A stretch of DNA of 64,000 nucleotides from Labia minor (taxonomy: Eukaryota > Arthropoda > Insecta > Dermaptera > Spongiphoridae). Positions 11,373 to 24,104 of the stretch are shown here, piece by piece (position 1 is the first letter of the stretch; every line of letters begins with the position of its first letter). A model generated the notes under the pieces. That model searched no databases. It was given only the letters and a program-made list of their open reading frames with translations, and had not been told where the DNA came from. The stretch is from assembly GCA_963082975.1 (NCBI GenBank), contig OY720350.1:44036734-44100733 (forward strand). The letters are read 5' to 3'. The position numbers were made by a program, and so were the translations under genes.

Positions 11373-12003
11373 ATAAGTTGACCTGTGGCCAGGTCCGAAC
11401 CGACCGACTGTTTGAAATAAATTAATTTCCAGCTACAGAAACAATTTCAAATAATTTTAATATTTCTATTAAAGTAATAAAAAACAGATATGGATACATA
11501 AATAATAAATATAAACATTTTTAATTTTATTTTATTTATAATATATATGCAAGACCAGGCTGTGACGTCATGAATGGCTGGATGACGTCATATAATTTTA
11601 AATCAAGAAAAAACTAATAAATATGATTTTTCTCGAGGATAAAACCAATACAAAGTGCATGATTCGTGGTGATATATAAAAAAATCTCCTTTGGTGTGAA
11701 AATAACCCTTTCCTTCTTATCGTCGATCGCTAATACTACCACTTCCGGTTTCCGGAATTGCACCAAAAGTTGATCAATTCATCCCACTGATGCATTAAGT
11801 AAATATACCAAATTTCATCAAAATCGGTTGAGCCGTTCAGGCTGTACACATCTATACGGACGGACGGACGGACGGACAGACATCATGCTAAAAATACTTT
11901 TTTCTGTTTAGAAAATGCATGATTCTTGGAGATATGTAAAAATCTCCACATGTGAAATTTGGTGTGAAAACAATACCTCCCTTACTATTCGTCGGTCGGT
12001 AAA
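11373..12003 (-). mobile_element. Family B Helentron-like (HINE) element, full length
   Basis: Read left to right it starts at its 3' end: the hairpin GACCTG-TGGC-CAGGTC followed by CCGACCGAC, an inverted match to GTCGGTCGGT at the right end. Internal marks are paired TGACGTCA sites, a GGACGGACGGAC (GTCY-type) microsatellite near 11858-11878, and TTTCATCAAAATCGGTTGAG next to the AAATTTGGTA-type motif. Non-coding. Seven copies of this family occur in the window. Confidence 0.75.
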
Positions 12004-13209
12004 AATTGTTAAACTATATTATAATTATAATCTTTAAGCTATATGGTTTTTTTCAGTTTATTATAATATTAAATTTACTAATTATTACAGAATTATTCTC
12101 TTATTATTTTATTTTATCTGTAGAATGGTTTAAAAATAAATATTGATTCTACCCTTCAGGCAATTTCTCATCCTAGAAAGCTATATTTTATTATAAAATT
12201 AGTTTTTCAAAAAAAAAAAAAAAAAAATCGTTATTCGATTTATCCGCTCCTGAAACTTTCACTAAACATTTTTTTCAATTATTCAATCATTTGCGGTTTA
12301 TATATCTTGTTTAAGAATATATAAGTATAAATAAATCTTAAGTTTTTCATCTAGTTATGCCAATCCCATGAGTTCATTTTAATATTATTAAATTATTTAT
12401 TTATTTTTTTTATTTTTTTTTAATGAAAAACATCCTAAAAATATATATCAAATAGACCTATTTATTTTAATAAATTAATATTTAATAATTAAATCTTTTT
12501 TTAATTAATTGCTTGTTTCAAATGAAAATTTTTGAATTTCAATTTATATTTGAAATTAATGAATAACGAGGCTTCAGATATTAATTTCACAAAAATTGTT
12601 TATAACCTATTTAATAAAAAAGTTAGATAAATTGAGGTAAGTTTTTTTAAAAAAACAATAACAAAAAAAAAATTTGTTTGATTTTAAATCAAAACAAAGC
12701 AATATTTTTTTAATGATAGCTAATCTTGAAACAAATAATATTACTTGTTTTAGTAATACAGAATATAAATATTTATAAATAATACAAAAGAGATAAATGT
12801 GAGAGAATTGAACAATTTTAAATTTCAACTCATAAACATAAGAATATGATAATCAAAGGTAGATATTCTAATTAATAAATAAGTATATTATTATTTATCA
12901 ACAAAGAATTCAAAATTTTCATAAATTTTAATAAAAAAAACAAAATATTTTCCAATAATTATTTTTATTTAAAGACAAAGAAAAATAAATAAATAAATAT
13001 ACTGTCTCTTAAAAACTCATTAAAAGATAAGCACTTCTGCCCATAAACTGATAATTATGTATTTTCCTATATATTTCTATATATTTATTAATTCTAATTT
13101 TGTTTATTAATTTTTAATGATCACATATGTATAAAAAAGTATTATATATTTAAAATGATCACCCTCTAAATTAAAATTAAAAAAAAAAAAAATTTCTTCA
13201 TCTATTCTA
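12004..13209. other. AT-rich intergenic DNA, nothing recognised
   Basis: Long poly-A/T tracts and short chance open frames. No homology or structure could be supported. Confidence 0.55.
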
Positions 13210-13285
13210 GATCAAAACTCTGAGCTAAAATGTCGAACTACTGAAGGTGATGGTTCAAACCTCACCAAGTTCTTAAAAAATTGTA
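13210..13285 (+). repeat. tRNA-related SINE-like fragment
   Basis: Contains GGTTCAAACC at 13252-13261, a good match to the RNA polymerase III B box, followed by an A/T-rich tail. The same string pattern (GGTGAGGYTTGA ... CAGTAGTT on the other strand) recurs at about 30712-30765 and in both arms of the 33.2-34.3 kb inverted repeat. Too degenerate for a tRNA gene. Confidence 0.4.
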
Positions 13286-13756
13286 ATTGTTTTCATAAAA
13301 TAAATGATTAAATATGTCAATATTTCCTTTCAAAACCTTTTAGAAACCTTCGCGACCCAGTTTCAATCATAATTTTCAATAGCCCCCCTTCCCCTCAAAA
13401 GCTTAAAATGTATTTAACAAAAATGACTATATTTTTAAATTATTTATAACTAACTATGTGTGTATGTGTGTTTTTCTTTTAGTTTTAGTTAATTAATTTT
13501 TTTTAAATAATAATTTCTCTTAGATATTCCTGAACTCCCCTTTTAATGTGCTCGCCCCCCCCCCCTCCACAGGTTTTGGATCACAGACTCAATCAATAAT
13601 GAACTTTGAGGTCACTAATTTCTTATTTAAAGGAATTGTTGGGATTGAACATTTAGAAAATAGCTTCCATCTTGATAAGATTCCAAAAAATAAAAATAAA
13701 TTAAATATATTAAAAATAATTTTATTTTATCCAAATACATACAAATGAATTCCTTT
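13286..13756. other. AT-rich spacer with a poly-C run
   Basis: Contains a C-run near 13554-13564; the short frame that crosses it shows no recognisable protein. Confidence 0.5.
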
Positions 13757-14388
13757 TTACCGACCGACGATAGTAAGGGAGGTATTGTTTTCACACCAAA
13801 TTTCACATGTGGAGATTTTTACATATCTCCACGATTCATGCATTTTCTAAACAGAAAAAAGTATTTTTAGCATGATGTCTGTCCGTCTGTCCGTCCGTCC
13901 GTATAGATGTGTACAGCCTGAACGGCTCAACCGATTTTGATGAAATTTGGTATATTTACTTAATGCATCAGTGGGATGAATTGATCAACTTTTGGTGCAA
14001 TTCCGGAAACCGGAAGTGGTAGTATTAGCGATCGACGATAGGAAGGAAAGGGTTATTTTCACACCAAAGGAGATTTTTTTATATATCACCACGAATCATG
14101 CACTTTGTATTGGTTTTATCCTCGAGAAAAATCATCTTTATTAGTTTTTTCTTGATTTAAAATTATATGACGTCATCCAGCCATTCATGACGTCACAGCC
14201 TGGTCTTGCATATATATTATAAATAAAATAAAATTAAAAATGTTTATATTTATTATTTATGTATCCATATCTGTTTTTTATTACATTAATAGATATATGA
14301 AAATTATTTGAAATTGTTTCTGTAGCTGGAAATTAATTTATTTCAAACAGTCGGTCGGTTCGGACCTGGCCACAGGTCAACTTATTTA
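13757..14388 (+). mobile_element. Family B Helentron-like element, full length
   Basis: Begins ACCGACCGACGATAG. The CCGTCCGTC-type microsatellite lies at 13880-13903, then the AACGGCTCAACCGATTTTGA block. It ends with CGGTCGGTTC and the hairpin GACCTG-GCCA-CAGGTC. It is the mirror orientation of 11373-12003, so the two form an inverted pair about 1.75 kb apart. Confidence 0.75.
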
Positions 14389-15436
14389 TTTAATTTTTTT
14401 AATTAACCATTATTAAAATAAGAATTTGGATTTTATATATGTCTATAAATTAATTTATCTTAATCTTTTAATATTTCATAATTTAAATTATTTATAATTA
14501 TTAATTAATTAATTAATTAAAATAATTTGTATGGGAAATTTATTTAAATGGGTTGTTTCGTTTTCAGAGTTGAATTACAAAACGAAATTATTTCGAACTG
14601 AAACAAGAGAAACGGTCATTTCTGTCAAATATAAAAGATGAATGATAATTTATCACTAATTTATAAAATCTCTCTCATCGCTTCATTGAAAAAAAAAAAA
14701 CTTATCATATAAATTATCATTATATCAACAAAATTCACATTTTTTTAAAGGTGTGTTTGGTATTTTCTTGAATGATTTCCTATCCATCTAATATATATAT
14801 ATTCAATTCATTTCCTATTGTTTGTCAAATCCATGTGAAAGTTATAAACCATAAAATATAAATTAATGCGAGACAAATGGTGAGTTCAATGTTAATATAC
14901 CATAAACTCATGCATTAAATCATTATAAAGAGTTTATTTATTGTAAATATAAATAATTTACATTATAATAATAATGAGAAAGTCAATTAATTTTCAATTA
15001 ATAGATATATATTATACACTTGATAGGTAGTTCCGGGATTAAATCAAATATTTTCTTTTATATTCATTCAATTCAATCAATTCTTTTAATAAATAATTAA
15101 ATTTATTAAAAAAATGTTTTTCTTTTGTTTTTTTTATACACTTTTACTTAACTCACTCTGTCCGGTTGTACGCGGGTTGTCCGGTTGTACGTTGTCCGCG
15201 GCATTTTATAATCGATATTTCAACAACTTCCCGTCATTCAATCAACTTGAAATTTTGCATACGCGCATGCTCCTGCTAATAATACCCGAATCAATTGAAA
15301 AATCCACTGAATTATTTATTTATTAGTGGTAATTAATTAACTAAACTTTCATATGTGGAATATGGAATAGTTCACTATTTCAATCATAGATGGTGATAGC
15401 AGTTCTAGAGGCGCTGAATACGACTAAAAAGTATAA
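14389..15436. other. AT-rich spacer with a short GC-richer repeat
   Basis: Mostly featureless. At 15160-15205 a GTCCGGTTGTACG motif is repeated twice within a more GC-rich patch that may be the edge of an unrecognised transposon. No gene supported. Confidence 0.4.
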
Positions 15437-15704
15437 AATAAATTTAAGTAAAAAGAAATCTTTTTAAAAAATACACTTTACTTAAAATTGCACTAAAAAG
15501 TAAAAAATAAAATCACTTTAAAGTGTATGCGCTCAAATTATAATAAGACCTTAAAACATTTAACACCGTAAAATATTTGCTTCCATTTGGTGTTATTATA
15601 ATTTGAGCGTACACACTTTAATGTGATTTTATTTTTTACTTTTTAGTGCAATTTTAAGTAAAGTGTATTTTTTAAAAAGATTTCTTTTTACTTAAATTTA
15701 TTTA
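15437..15704. mobile_element. Foldback / MITE-like inverted repeat
   Basis: Two arms of about 115 bp (15437-15551 and 15590-15704) are nearly perfect inverted copies, separated by about 38 bases. The arms contain AAATTTAAGTAAAAAGAAAT and CACTTTACTTAAAATTGCAC. No target duplication or coding content could be defined, so the superfamily is unknown. Confidence 0.6.
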
Positions 15705-15892
15705 TTAATATATTCAATATTTGTATTTTAAATTGAAAAAGAAATAATAATTTAATAGATTTTATAAATAGGTAAGGTACCTATATAAAATATTTAGAAT
15801 ACTTACTGAGAATTTTTTTCTGTTATGAAATGGAAAATTTAAATTTCAATATTGTTCTTTATTTCCAACTCTTTAAAATATAATACATTTAA

Positions 15893-16269
15893 CTTTTAAG
15901 AAATATAGCTCATTCGGAAGAGAGTTATTTCCTACCACGTTTTCATTTATTTTCCTCTGAACTGACCGTAAAAATAAAGATAGTTTTTCACATGATTAAA
16001 AATTGTATAAAACTCCTATATATAGAATTTCAACTTGATTGAATCGCTGTAAGTACCGGAATTAATTTATTAAATTTTTTAACACGACTGCAAATCACGC
16101 GCCAACATGTGACGTGGTGCCATCAACAAAGAACCAAACACGCGCTGGTTTAATAAATATTATTTATTAATTTTAATTTATAATTTAATTAATTAAATTT
16201 AATTTAAATATAATATATGTTAATTAATCCAATTCAAATTTTCGAGATAGTCCAGTTGGATCACTCCAT
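15893..16269 (+). mobile_element. Family A Helentron-like element, 5' truncated
   Basis: Joins the family A body at AAGAAATATAGCTCATTCGG and runs to the far repeat CGAGATAGT and a mutated 3' hairpin around 16255-16268. The first roughly 230 bp, including the microsatellite, are missing. More diverged than the other copies. Confidence 0.65.
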
Positions 16270-17250
16270 AGTTTTTTGATTTATGAAGACTTTTAAAATA
16301 ATATATATTTTATATATGAATATATATATATCATGAAATAACTAAATAATAATAAGTTATATTTATATATGAATATATATATATATTAAATACTATACAA
16401 TTAAATATTAATAATTACCTCCAACATTCCATTGAATACTTTTGAATTTTTTTTTGAATTTTTCTAATTTCATAATATAAAACAATTAAAAGTTATTATA
16501 ATGATAATAAAAAATATACCTCTTAGTGGTTCTGATTCAAATAAAATTTATTTCGGCCCCATTATTAGATTATTTCTGATAATTAATTATCTGAGCTATT
16601 CTAAGCAAAAACACTTGTTTCGTTATGACTTCAAAATAAATAATTCCTATAACTTTCTCGCCATTACACGATTATTTATTTTAAAGATTAAAGAATTTGA
16701 AGAAAAAAAAATTTATTTCATCAATTCACGTCTAACTAGATAGAAGAATTAAATAAATACCTAATCCAATAAGACGGATAAGGAATCAAATTATTATTAA
16801 TGTTCGTACTTAAATCTTTGAAATAAAATAAAAAAATGTCTCTACTTCATTTAGCAAATGACAAACTTTCTCGCAATGCCTTTATGAAAACAAGAGTTAA
16901 AATCATTGCATCATCATGATATTTATATATATGCAAGTCATCTGAGGATGAAATTTTTTAGGAACTACGAATATATATATATAAAGATTTAATACAAAGA
17001 AAAAAATTTGAAGATTTCTTACCACACAAACCAAAAATATTCAAATTTCCTGGAAATAACTATTCACGAGGTAATAATTGAATATTTTTAATTAGAAATT
17101 TGCCTAAGTTTATTTTTCTAAATTTATTAAAATTCTGTTAATGAATCCTGATAATTGAATCACTTATTTGAAATTTGAAGATAATACTTTTTGTATTTAT
17201 TAAAACTTTTGTGGTTATTTTGATAATTATTAAGGGAATTTTTATTAAAA
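16270..17250. other. AT-rich intergenic DNA
   Basis: Contains short TATATA tracts and an 80-codon frame (16501-16743) with no recognisable domain and AT-driven composition; I do not call it a gene. Confidence 0.5.
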
Positions 17251-17916
17251 GACCACATTGTTTGTATAAAATTATTTATTAAATTAAAATAACTGTACAG
17301 CGTTTCGACTGCTTATTCTGCAGTCGTTTTCAAGTAACCGTACGCTTGCTCCGATTCAAGCGGACTGATGCATGTTGGGACACGCCACCTCTTATATAGG
17401 CAGTGATATTGGCGCCAATTTTTGGCTCCAATTTTCTCCCGCCAATTCTTAATATCACCATGAAGTCAGCAGCCATTGTCAAAGCAAACGTTTACAATCA
17501 AGAAGTATGACAGTGCATTATGTCTTTACAATAAAGAGAGTAAATTATTTCTATAATCAAGATATATACATATATACTTACTAGATTAATTATATGACAT
17601 ACAATCTGACAAATTTTACTTATCCAACACTATGTTCCACATCTTATTAAGTCTATATCCATCCACTTTATTAATATTGTTGGGATGATTATTAATTTCT
17701 ATAGATTCTTTTATTTTTATTTTCCACCAATTATTTTCAATATGAAGTGTTTCTACATTATCTAAATTTATTTTATAGGTTACGTGTCCCATCATGGGTC
17801 AGTCCGCTTGAATCGGAGCAAGCGTACGGTTACTTGAAAACGACTGCAGAATAAGCAGTCGAAACGTTGTTCAGTTATTTTAATTTAATAAATAATTTTA
17901 TACAAACAATGTGGTC
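17251..17916 (-). mobile_element. Penelope-like element remnant with inverted 134-bp arms
   Basis: Arms at 17251-17384 and 17783-17916 are inverted copies starting GACCACATTGTTTGTATAAA. Each includes a stable hairpin CGACTGC-AGAATAA-GCAGTCG followed by AAACG. Between them, on the minus strand, lies the end of a Penelope-type GIY-YIG endonuclease. Inverted terminal pseudo-LTRs around truncated copies are known for Penelope-like elements. A much deleted relative sits at 30914-31290. Confidence 0.62.
17616..17795 (-). pseudogene. C-terminal tail of Penelope-like GIY-YIG endonuclease
   Basis: A 59-codon minus-strand frame ending at TAA 17618-17616. The tail contains WWKIKIKESIEI, HPNNINKVDGYRL and a final W-N-I-V-L. 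This matches the family pattern at the end of Penelope-like polyproteins (R-IKEAIEI, P-N-N-x-N-R-x-DG, L, W). The GIY-YIG catalytic core and the reverse transcriptase are absent. The first codons overlap the inverted arm. Confidence 0.65.
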
Positions 17917-18717
17917 AGAATAGGGTAGTTCCACAATACATTTTATTTTCTTAAATTCAAATAATTCAAAGTAAAAAATTATAAAAAAAAAAATAATTTA
18001 AATTTTTCATTTCAAAAATAAAAGCGTTAAAAGTACCTTAATTATAATATGGTTATATTTGATTTGTTTTAACAACTTTATCAAGTAATGTCTTGATTAT
18101 TTCTCATGTTGATGCCAACTGACGGCACACCCCGTATTTAGTCAAGTGATAATATATATTCAGGTGTTAATAAATAATTAATATCTAATTACTTAAAATA
18201 TTTATTATATTCATTTATTAGGTGCATTAAGTTAAAGTAACTCTAGTAAAAAGTATTTTCTAGAAAAAAACTAAAAAGTAGAATTTATAGTATATTAAAT
18301 ATATTCAAGATCAACTTTAATATATACAAGTATATATAAAATAAGATTCGACTATGAATAATGCCTGTAACTATCCTGTAATATGAATAAATATATGTTT
18401 TATAAAATCTATTATAATTATAATAAATGGGTAAATCATTGCATATTCATTATCATTGTTCATTGTGTAAATTTAATACTTAATCTTAGCTGTACCAATT
18501 ATTCAAGTTCAAAAATTACATGTAAGACAATATTGATATACATTTTAGACAAATATTATTTTTACAGAATAATTCATAATTTAATTAATATTTGAATTAT
18601 TTTCTATAAATAGTGATATATAAATATTTTTATTTGCTTAGATTAATATTGTTAATTGAGCACAATAATTATTTAACATTATTATCATTATCTTCAGAAA
18701 TAGTTAGGATTATAAAA
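17917..18717. other. AT-rich intergenic DNA, nothing recognised
   Basis: No supported feature; the 70-codon frame at 18383-18595 has low-complexity, AT-driven composition. Confidence 0.5.
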
Positions 18718-18950
18718 GCGAAAAAGTTGCGATAGGCAGCGGACGTGGCTAGAATGAGAGAGGAAAAAGATATTGGATTGGAAAAGGGTGCGGAGACCGA
18801 TTGGAAAAAGTCCGCTTGGAAGACCAAGGACGCGTAGGAAGGGACGTAAGAGAGATGGGACATGGGCTCAAGATAGGGACACTTGGAGAAATGTGGTTGT
18901 TGCGGCCAAGAACTTTCGAGTTCCTTAGAGTCACAGAGATAGATAGATAT
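18718..18950 (+). pseudogene. LINE 3' tail: C-terminal end of a non-LTR reverse transcriptase protein
   Basis: On the plus strand a degenerate frame reads GKSPLGRPRTRRK, then AQDRDTWRNVVVAAK, the kind of C-terminal tail (GRPR...W...DR..WR) seen in arthropod non-LTR retrotransposons. It stands out as GC-rich in AT-rich surroundings. A related, more decayed copy lies at 30425-30620, sharing the GAGTTC...ACAGAGATA end. The open frames on the opposite strand here are shadows. Confidence 0.5.
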
Positions 18951-19100
18951 AACATATACAATAATAATATATATAATTAATTTACTGATTAAATTAAAAT
19001 ATATTTTAAATAAGAACACAGAAATGAATGTTTTATGTAATATACTGATTGAAACAAAATGGATGAAAACCTTTTACTACTCTTAACCAAATACTATGTA

Positions 19101-19180
19101 CCACTCGGGGGGGGGGGGGGTACAGGGGGCGGAGCCCCCGTCTAGGTGTGGAGAGCGGCGAAGGCGCTCGGAGCAGCTAG
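19101..19180 (+). mobile_element. Solo Helitron 3' terminus
   Basis: Matches the end of the complete Helitron at 28525-29141: CACTCGGGG, a G-run, GGCGGAGCCCCCGTCTAGG, then hairpin GAGCGGC-GAA-GGCGCTC (one mismatch) and final CTAG at 19177-19180, followed by T. No 5' TC end was found nearby, so this is a truncated copy. Confidence 0.75.
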
Positions 19181-20249
19181 TAATTATATAATTTATCAAT
19201 ATATTTATATATATATATATATATGTAAAAGTTAAAGTAATTTAAGGTTATTAATATTTACCTCTATTATAATAATTTATTTAATTTAATATACTTAATT
19301 ATTTGATATAATTTATTATAAATTACTGTGAATCAAAATATTTGAATAAAGTTTATAATTAATTACTTTATTTATTTGTCTAAGAATATTTATATTTGTG
19401 CATAGTGTGATTAAATTATATAATTATTTTCTCCATTAACGGTCAGACAATGATAATGACTATAAGTCATTTGATGAGATGACGACTACAGTTAATGAGG
19501 TCAATAATACAGCAATGACTAGGATTTATATATGGGACATTCACATCAAACAACGGATTATTTATATTATTGTGTACCCATCTAGAGAAGTTATATATAA
19601 TTTTTCAAATCATCTAAATCAAAAGGATGTCAATGATATATTCAAGTTTTATATGACTGAAGTTTAACTACTAAAATTTTTTATTGTAACCTTTATATTA
19701 GTTTATTTTTACTTGTGAAATACTAAAAAATATTTTAAAAAATTCAATTTGTTATGATTTCGAAAAAAAGTTATTTTTGACCTTTTCGAGCAATTAAAAT
19801 CAACTCAATACTTGAAATGAATCACTAAATTAATTTTGTTTTTATTAACTCCAGTAAAAAATGGAACAATTTATTGGTTAAACTGATAGAGGAATATAAT
19901 TTATTTTCTCTTTGATAATAATAAATAAATTTAAAATTTTTCTTTAAGTATTAATTAAATTTAATCCTTCTGAAATTATTATCAAATTTTAATCAAATTA
20001 AAATTTAATAAAAACACTAGTATTTATTGAGTTTTTATGTTTTCTTTAAAACTGTTGTTTCTTTAGATCCTGTAAAAATTATGAATTCATTAATCATTTA
20101 GTATTTAATTGATAAATTTTATTAATAGTTAATTTTTTAATATGTATATGTAATTAAAATACTAGATCTACTATCTTTGTCGAAGGACATTTTCATTAGC
20201 GCCTGGTATTTATGCAACCGGTAATTGTATTTATCTTTAACTCTAATCA
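19181..20249. other. AT-rich intergenic DNA, nothing recognised
   Basis: Apart from a short TA tract near 19205-19222 I see no feature. Confidence 0.5.
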
Positions 20250-20907
20250 AATAAGTTGACCTGTGGCCAGGTCCGAACCGACCGACGGTTTGAAATAAAT
20301 TAATTTCCAGCTACAGAAACAATTTCAAATAATTTTCATATATCTATTAATGTAATAAAAAACAGATATGGATACATAAATAATAAATATAAACATTTTT
20401 AATTTTATTTTATTTATAATATATATGCAAGACCAGGCTGTGACGTCATGCATGGCTGGATGACGTCATATAATTTTAAATCAAGAAAAAACTAATAAAT
20501 ATGATTTTTTTCGAGGATAAAACCAATACAAAATGCATGATTCGTGGTGATATATAAAAAAATCTCCTTTGGTGTGAAAATAACCCTTTTCTTCCTATCG
20601 TCGATCGCTAATACTACCACTTCCGGTTTCCGAAATTGCACCAAAAGTTGATCAATTCATCCCACTGATGCATTAAGTAAATATACCAAATTTCATCAAA
20701 ATCGGTTGAGCCGTTCAGGCTGTACACATCTATACGGACCGACAGACGGACGGACAGACGGACGGACGGACGGACAGACGGACAGACATCATGCTAAAAA
20801 TACTTTTTTCTGTTTAGAAAATGCATGATTCGTGGAGATATGTAAAAATCTCCACATGTGAAATTTGGTGTGAAAACAATACCTCCCTCACTATCGTCGG
20901 TCGGTAA
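20250..20907 (-). mobile_element. Family B Helentron-like element, full length
   Basis: Same layout as 11373-12003. The GTCY-type microsatellite is expanded here (GGACGGACAGACGGACGG-type repeats, about 20738-20787), while the rest is very similar. It ends CGTCGGTCGGT. Confidence 0.75.
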
Positions 20908-22075
20908 TAATATAAAATTAATTTAATTTGATAAAAAAAAAATATATTTTCATAACTTTTTGAAATGACTATAAATTCAATTTAATATTTTCAATTAATT
21001 ATCAATTTTAGAAATACTCTTAAATTTATATTGTATAATATTACAATTTTTTCTATTTCCTGTTACAAATAGTAATTGATATTTATGGAAAATAAATTGA
21101 AATCCTTGACATTCAATTTATTCTATATATATATATATATATATTTAATAATATTATAAATTTATTTAAAAGAAAAAAAACTAATTCATAAAACCAATTA
21201 CCTATTAATATTTTCTTGGACTTGAACTTCAAAATAATTATCCTATATTTGTTTAATTTCTACTTACAATTTATTTATTTATATTTTTATCTAATTTTTT
21301 TTTTAAATTATTAAATAATTTATAAAATATTATTTTAATATGATTCTATATTTATTTAAATATAATATAAAAATAGTTTAAACGAAATACATAAAATTTA
21401 AATGAAAAATTATGTTTTGGTGAAAGTTCTATTTTTTTTTATAAATTGATTAAACCACTTTTTTCTCTTCGCTTCAAAAGAGAAAGAGACAGAGAGTTTA
21501 TGTTATAAACAAAAATTATCATTAGGCTATTCTTATTGATAAGAAATAGGGACCTTGAACTTTAAGATTATTTAGCTACTGTTTACTAAATTTTTTCATC
21601 AGAAGTTTATTAATAAATATTAATTTTAATAATTGATTCAATTTCATTTATTTTATTAATTAACAATTTTTTTATTGAATAACTAATTAAATTGATTCCA
21701 AATCAAAGTTAGATAATAATTCTCAGTTCTGTACATTTAATATTAACTTAACTAATTAATAAATATTGAAATTTTCATTAATTAAAAAATATATGTATAT
21801 AAATTTGAAATATTTCTCTAAATTTCAAATGAAATTGAAAATCTCTTTTATTCTTTAATCTTCTTAAAAATTCATCAATATTTGCTTCCATCTATAAAAA
21901 TTATAATAAATTAATTAATATACAATTAAATATTTTAATTATATTTAATTTGACCTACTTATTTTATTATTTATTATTTTTTTATATTGTAATAAATTGT
22001 ATAATAATAATAATTATTATTATTTTTATTATTTTAGAAATAAGATATTTATGTCTTTGTATATATAGGATCTCT
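20908..22075. other. AT-rich intergenic DNA, nothing recognised
   Basis: Homopolymer-rich; a (TA)n tract near 21126-21144. No gene supported. Confidence 0.5.
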
Positions 22076-22345
22076 TCGATTATGAGTTCATGCAGCTAAT
22101 TAGTATCGTTGGCTCCATTCTACACTTTCCTCCGCCTCTCCCACATCACTTTCGTTGCTTTCACTTTCTCTAAAGAAGCGAGAGAAAAAGAGAGAGAGAG
22201 AGAGAGAGAAGGGTAAGGGAAGTGTGAGGGGGACCATGGTCTCCTCTTGTCACCTTCAAGACCAACAACCAAGCCAGGTGCGAGAGACTGGATGAGAGAA
22301 AAGAAGGGCGTGAGGGATACAAATAAATCCAATACACGAATCAAT
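22076..22345. promoter_or_regulatory. GA-repeat-rich, GC-raised island (possible promoter or enhancer)
   Basis: A roughly 270-bp block with clearly higher GC than its surroundings. It is centred on an AGAGAG tract at 22181-22209, flanked by CT-rich sequence (CTTTCCTCCGCCTCTCCC). GAGA-type tracts are common in insect promoters and regulatory elements. The minus-strand frame across it (22120-22344) is low-complexity and not convincing as protein. The function is inferred from composition only. Confidence 0.3.
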
Positions 22346-22926
22346 TAAAGAACTTCACCAAAAATGGATTAAAAATCTTTCCCCACCCACTGAAAACGAG
22401 ACGGTTATATAACCAATGATAAACGCCACACATCAACTATAAAACAAATAAAAATAAATTATATTAAAACTTTATCTATCCAGACATACAGACTCAGGTG
22501 ATATAATCAACATTACAAAAAATAAAATAATAAAAAAATATTAACCTCAATATATATATATATATGTAAATATGTACATTTATATTTTTCAATGATGAAA
22601 CCTTTAGAGATTTTATCCAAATTGAAATAAATTACAAAATTGTATAAAACAAAACTGTAAAAATTCGATTAATTGAAGAATAGGCCAGACAATTATCAAC
22701 ACTAGATAGAAATTGTTATTTCTTTTTCATGAAATCCCCACTAATCTGGAAATACAACTTGGATGTTAAGGTCAACGTCATTAAGTCCCTGAAAGGAAAC
22801 TAATGGTCAAGTACATGCTCGTCTACATCTCATTATTTAATACATATTTATTACATCTTTTTCTTACAGTTTATACAATTAAATATATATAAATATCAAG
22901 AATTTGAAATAAATATTATAATTTTT
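22346..22926. other. AT-rich intergenic DNA, nothing recognised
   Basis: No supported feature. Confidence 0.5.
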
Positions 22927-23044
22927 ACTATCTCGCCAGAGATAGTATTGCGATCACGAAAATTTTCGTTGTTGAGATTTTGATGTTTTTATACGTTTTG
23001 AAGGTTCCTGAATCATTTTCACTAAGGTTGAGAAAAATGTCTGT

Positions 23045-23088
<44 letters not shown>

Positions 23089-23466
23089 GTGTATGTATGT
23101 AGGCAAGATTACACAAAAACGGTTTGAGCTAGAATGATGAAATTTGGTACATGGACATTATTCAAAATTCATAGTTTTCTATCAACTTTTGAGAAATGTA
23201 GCTCAACCGGAAGAGGGTCATTACCTACAACGTTTTGATTTTTTTTCCTCTAAAGTGACCGTAAAAATAAAGATATATGTTTGATAATTTTTCGCATGAT
23301 TAATAATTGTATAAAACTTCTATATATAGAATTTCAGCTTGATTGATTCGCTGAAATTACCAGAATTAATTTTTTAACACTGCAAATCTCACGCGCCAAC
23401 ACGTGACGTGGTGCCATCAACAAAAAGCCAAACATGCGCTGGTTTAATATTTATTATTTATTATTT
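22927..23466 (+). mobile_element. Family A Helentron-like element, 3' truncated
   Basis: Starts ACTATCTCGCCAGAGATAGT, carries the longest GT microsatellite of the family (about 23041-23100) and the AAATTTGGTACATGG block, and stops near the GCGCTGGTTTAATA block without the far repeat or hairpin. Confidence 0.72.
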
Positions 23467-24104
23467 ATAATTTATAATTAATTATTATTAATAATTTTTA
23501 TTAATAATAAAAATAATTAAAGAATTATTTTAAAAATCTTTTATTGTAAATTTTATCTAAAAATTTTTGAATAAAACCATCTCGTAAAATAAATGATTTC
23601 AGGGTGACAGTAAAGGGGACACCTAACTTAATACAAAAATTAATTAATATAATTATTTACAATTATTAATTCTAATATTTCATATTTATTTTATTTTAAT
23701 TTACCCAGACATCTTATTTCATGATTATATTTTTTCTTTTATATAATTTACTTGTCTCTAGACCTAGAATTAGTGAATATCAATTTTTTCAGAATATAAA
23801 TATCAACATTTGGATACTAATATTAATTCATTAATTAAAAAACATATCGATAGTTAAATTTGTTAATTATTTTAATACCTAATCAAAGTTATATAAATCT
23901 GTTTGAACTTGGATTACATGGTAAATGCATTCGTCCGACTGATTTACTTATTGAATTAATTCAGTCTATTATATTAATACCATGAATATTTATAGAAAAA
24001 AAATCTAGACTTCTTTTATTTTTTTCTGTTTAAATATAATTTAAATAAAAAAAAAAGTAATAATAAATTACTAGAAGTAAAATAGATATTTTTATTATTT
24101 CATT
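23467..24104. other. AT-rich intergenic DNA, nothing recognised
   Basis: No supported feature. Confidence 0.5.

Noticed and set aside
16501..16743. 80-codon plus-strand frame as a gene
   Set aside because: Low-complexity AT-rich codons, no homology or flanking signals.
18669..19019. 116-codon minus-strand frame
   Set aside because: It is the antisense shadow of the plus-strand LINE tail (GRPR...AQDRDTWR).
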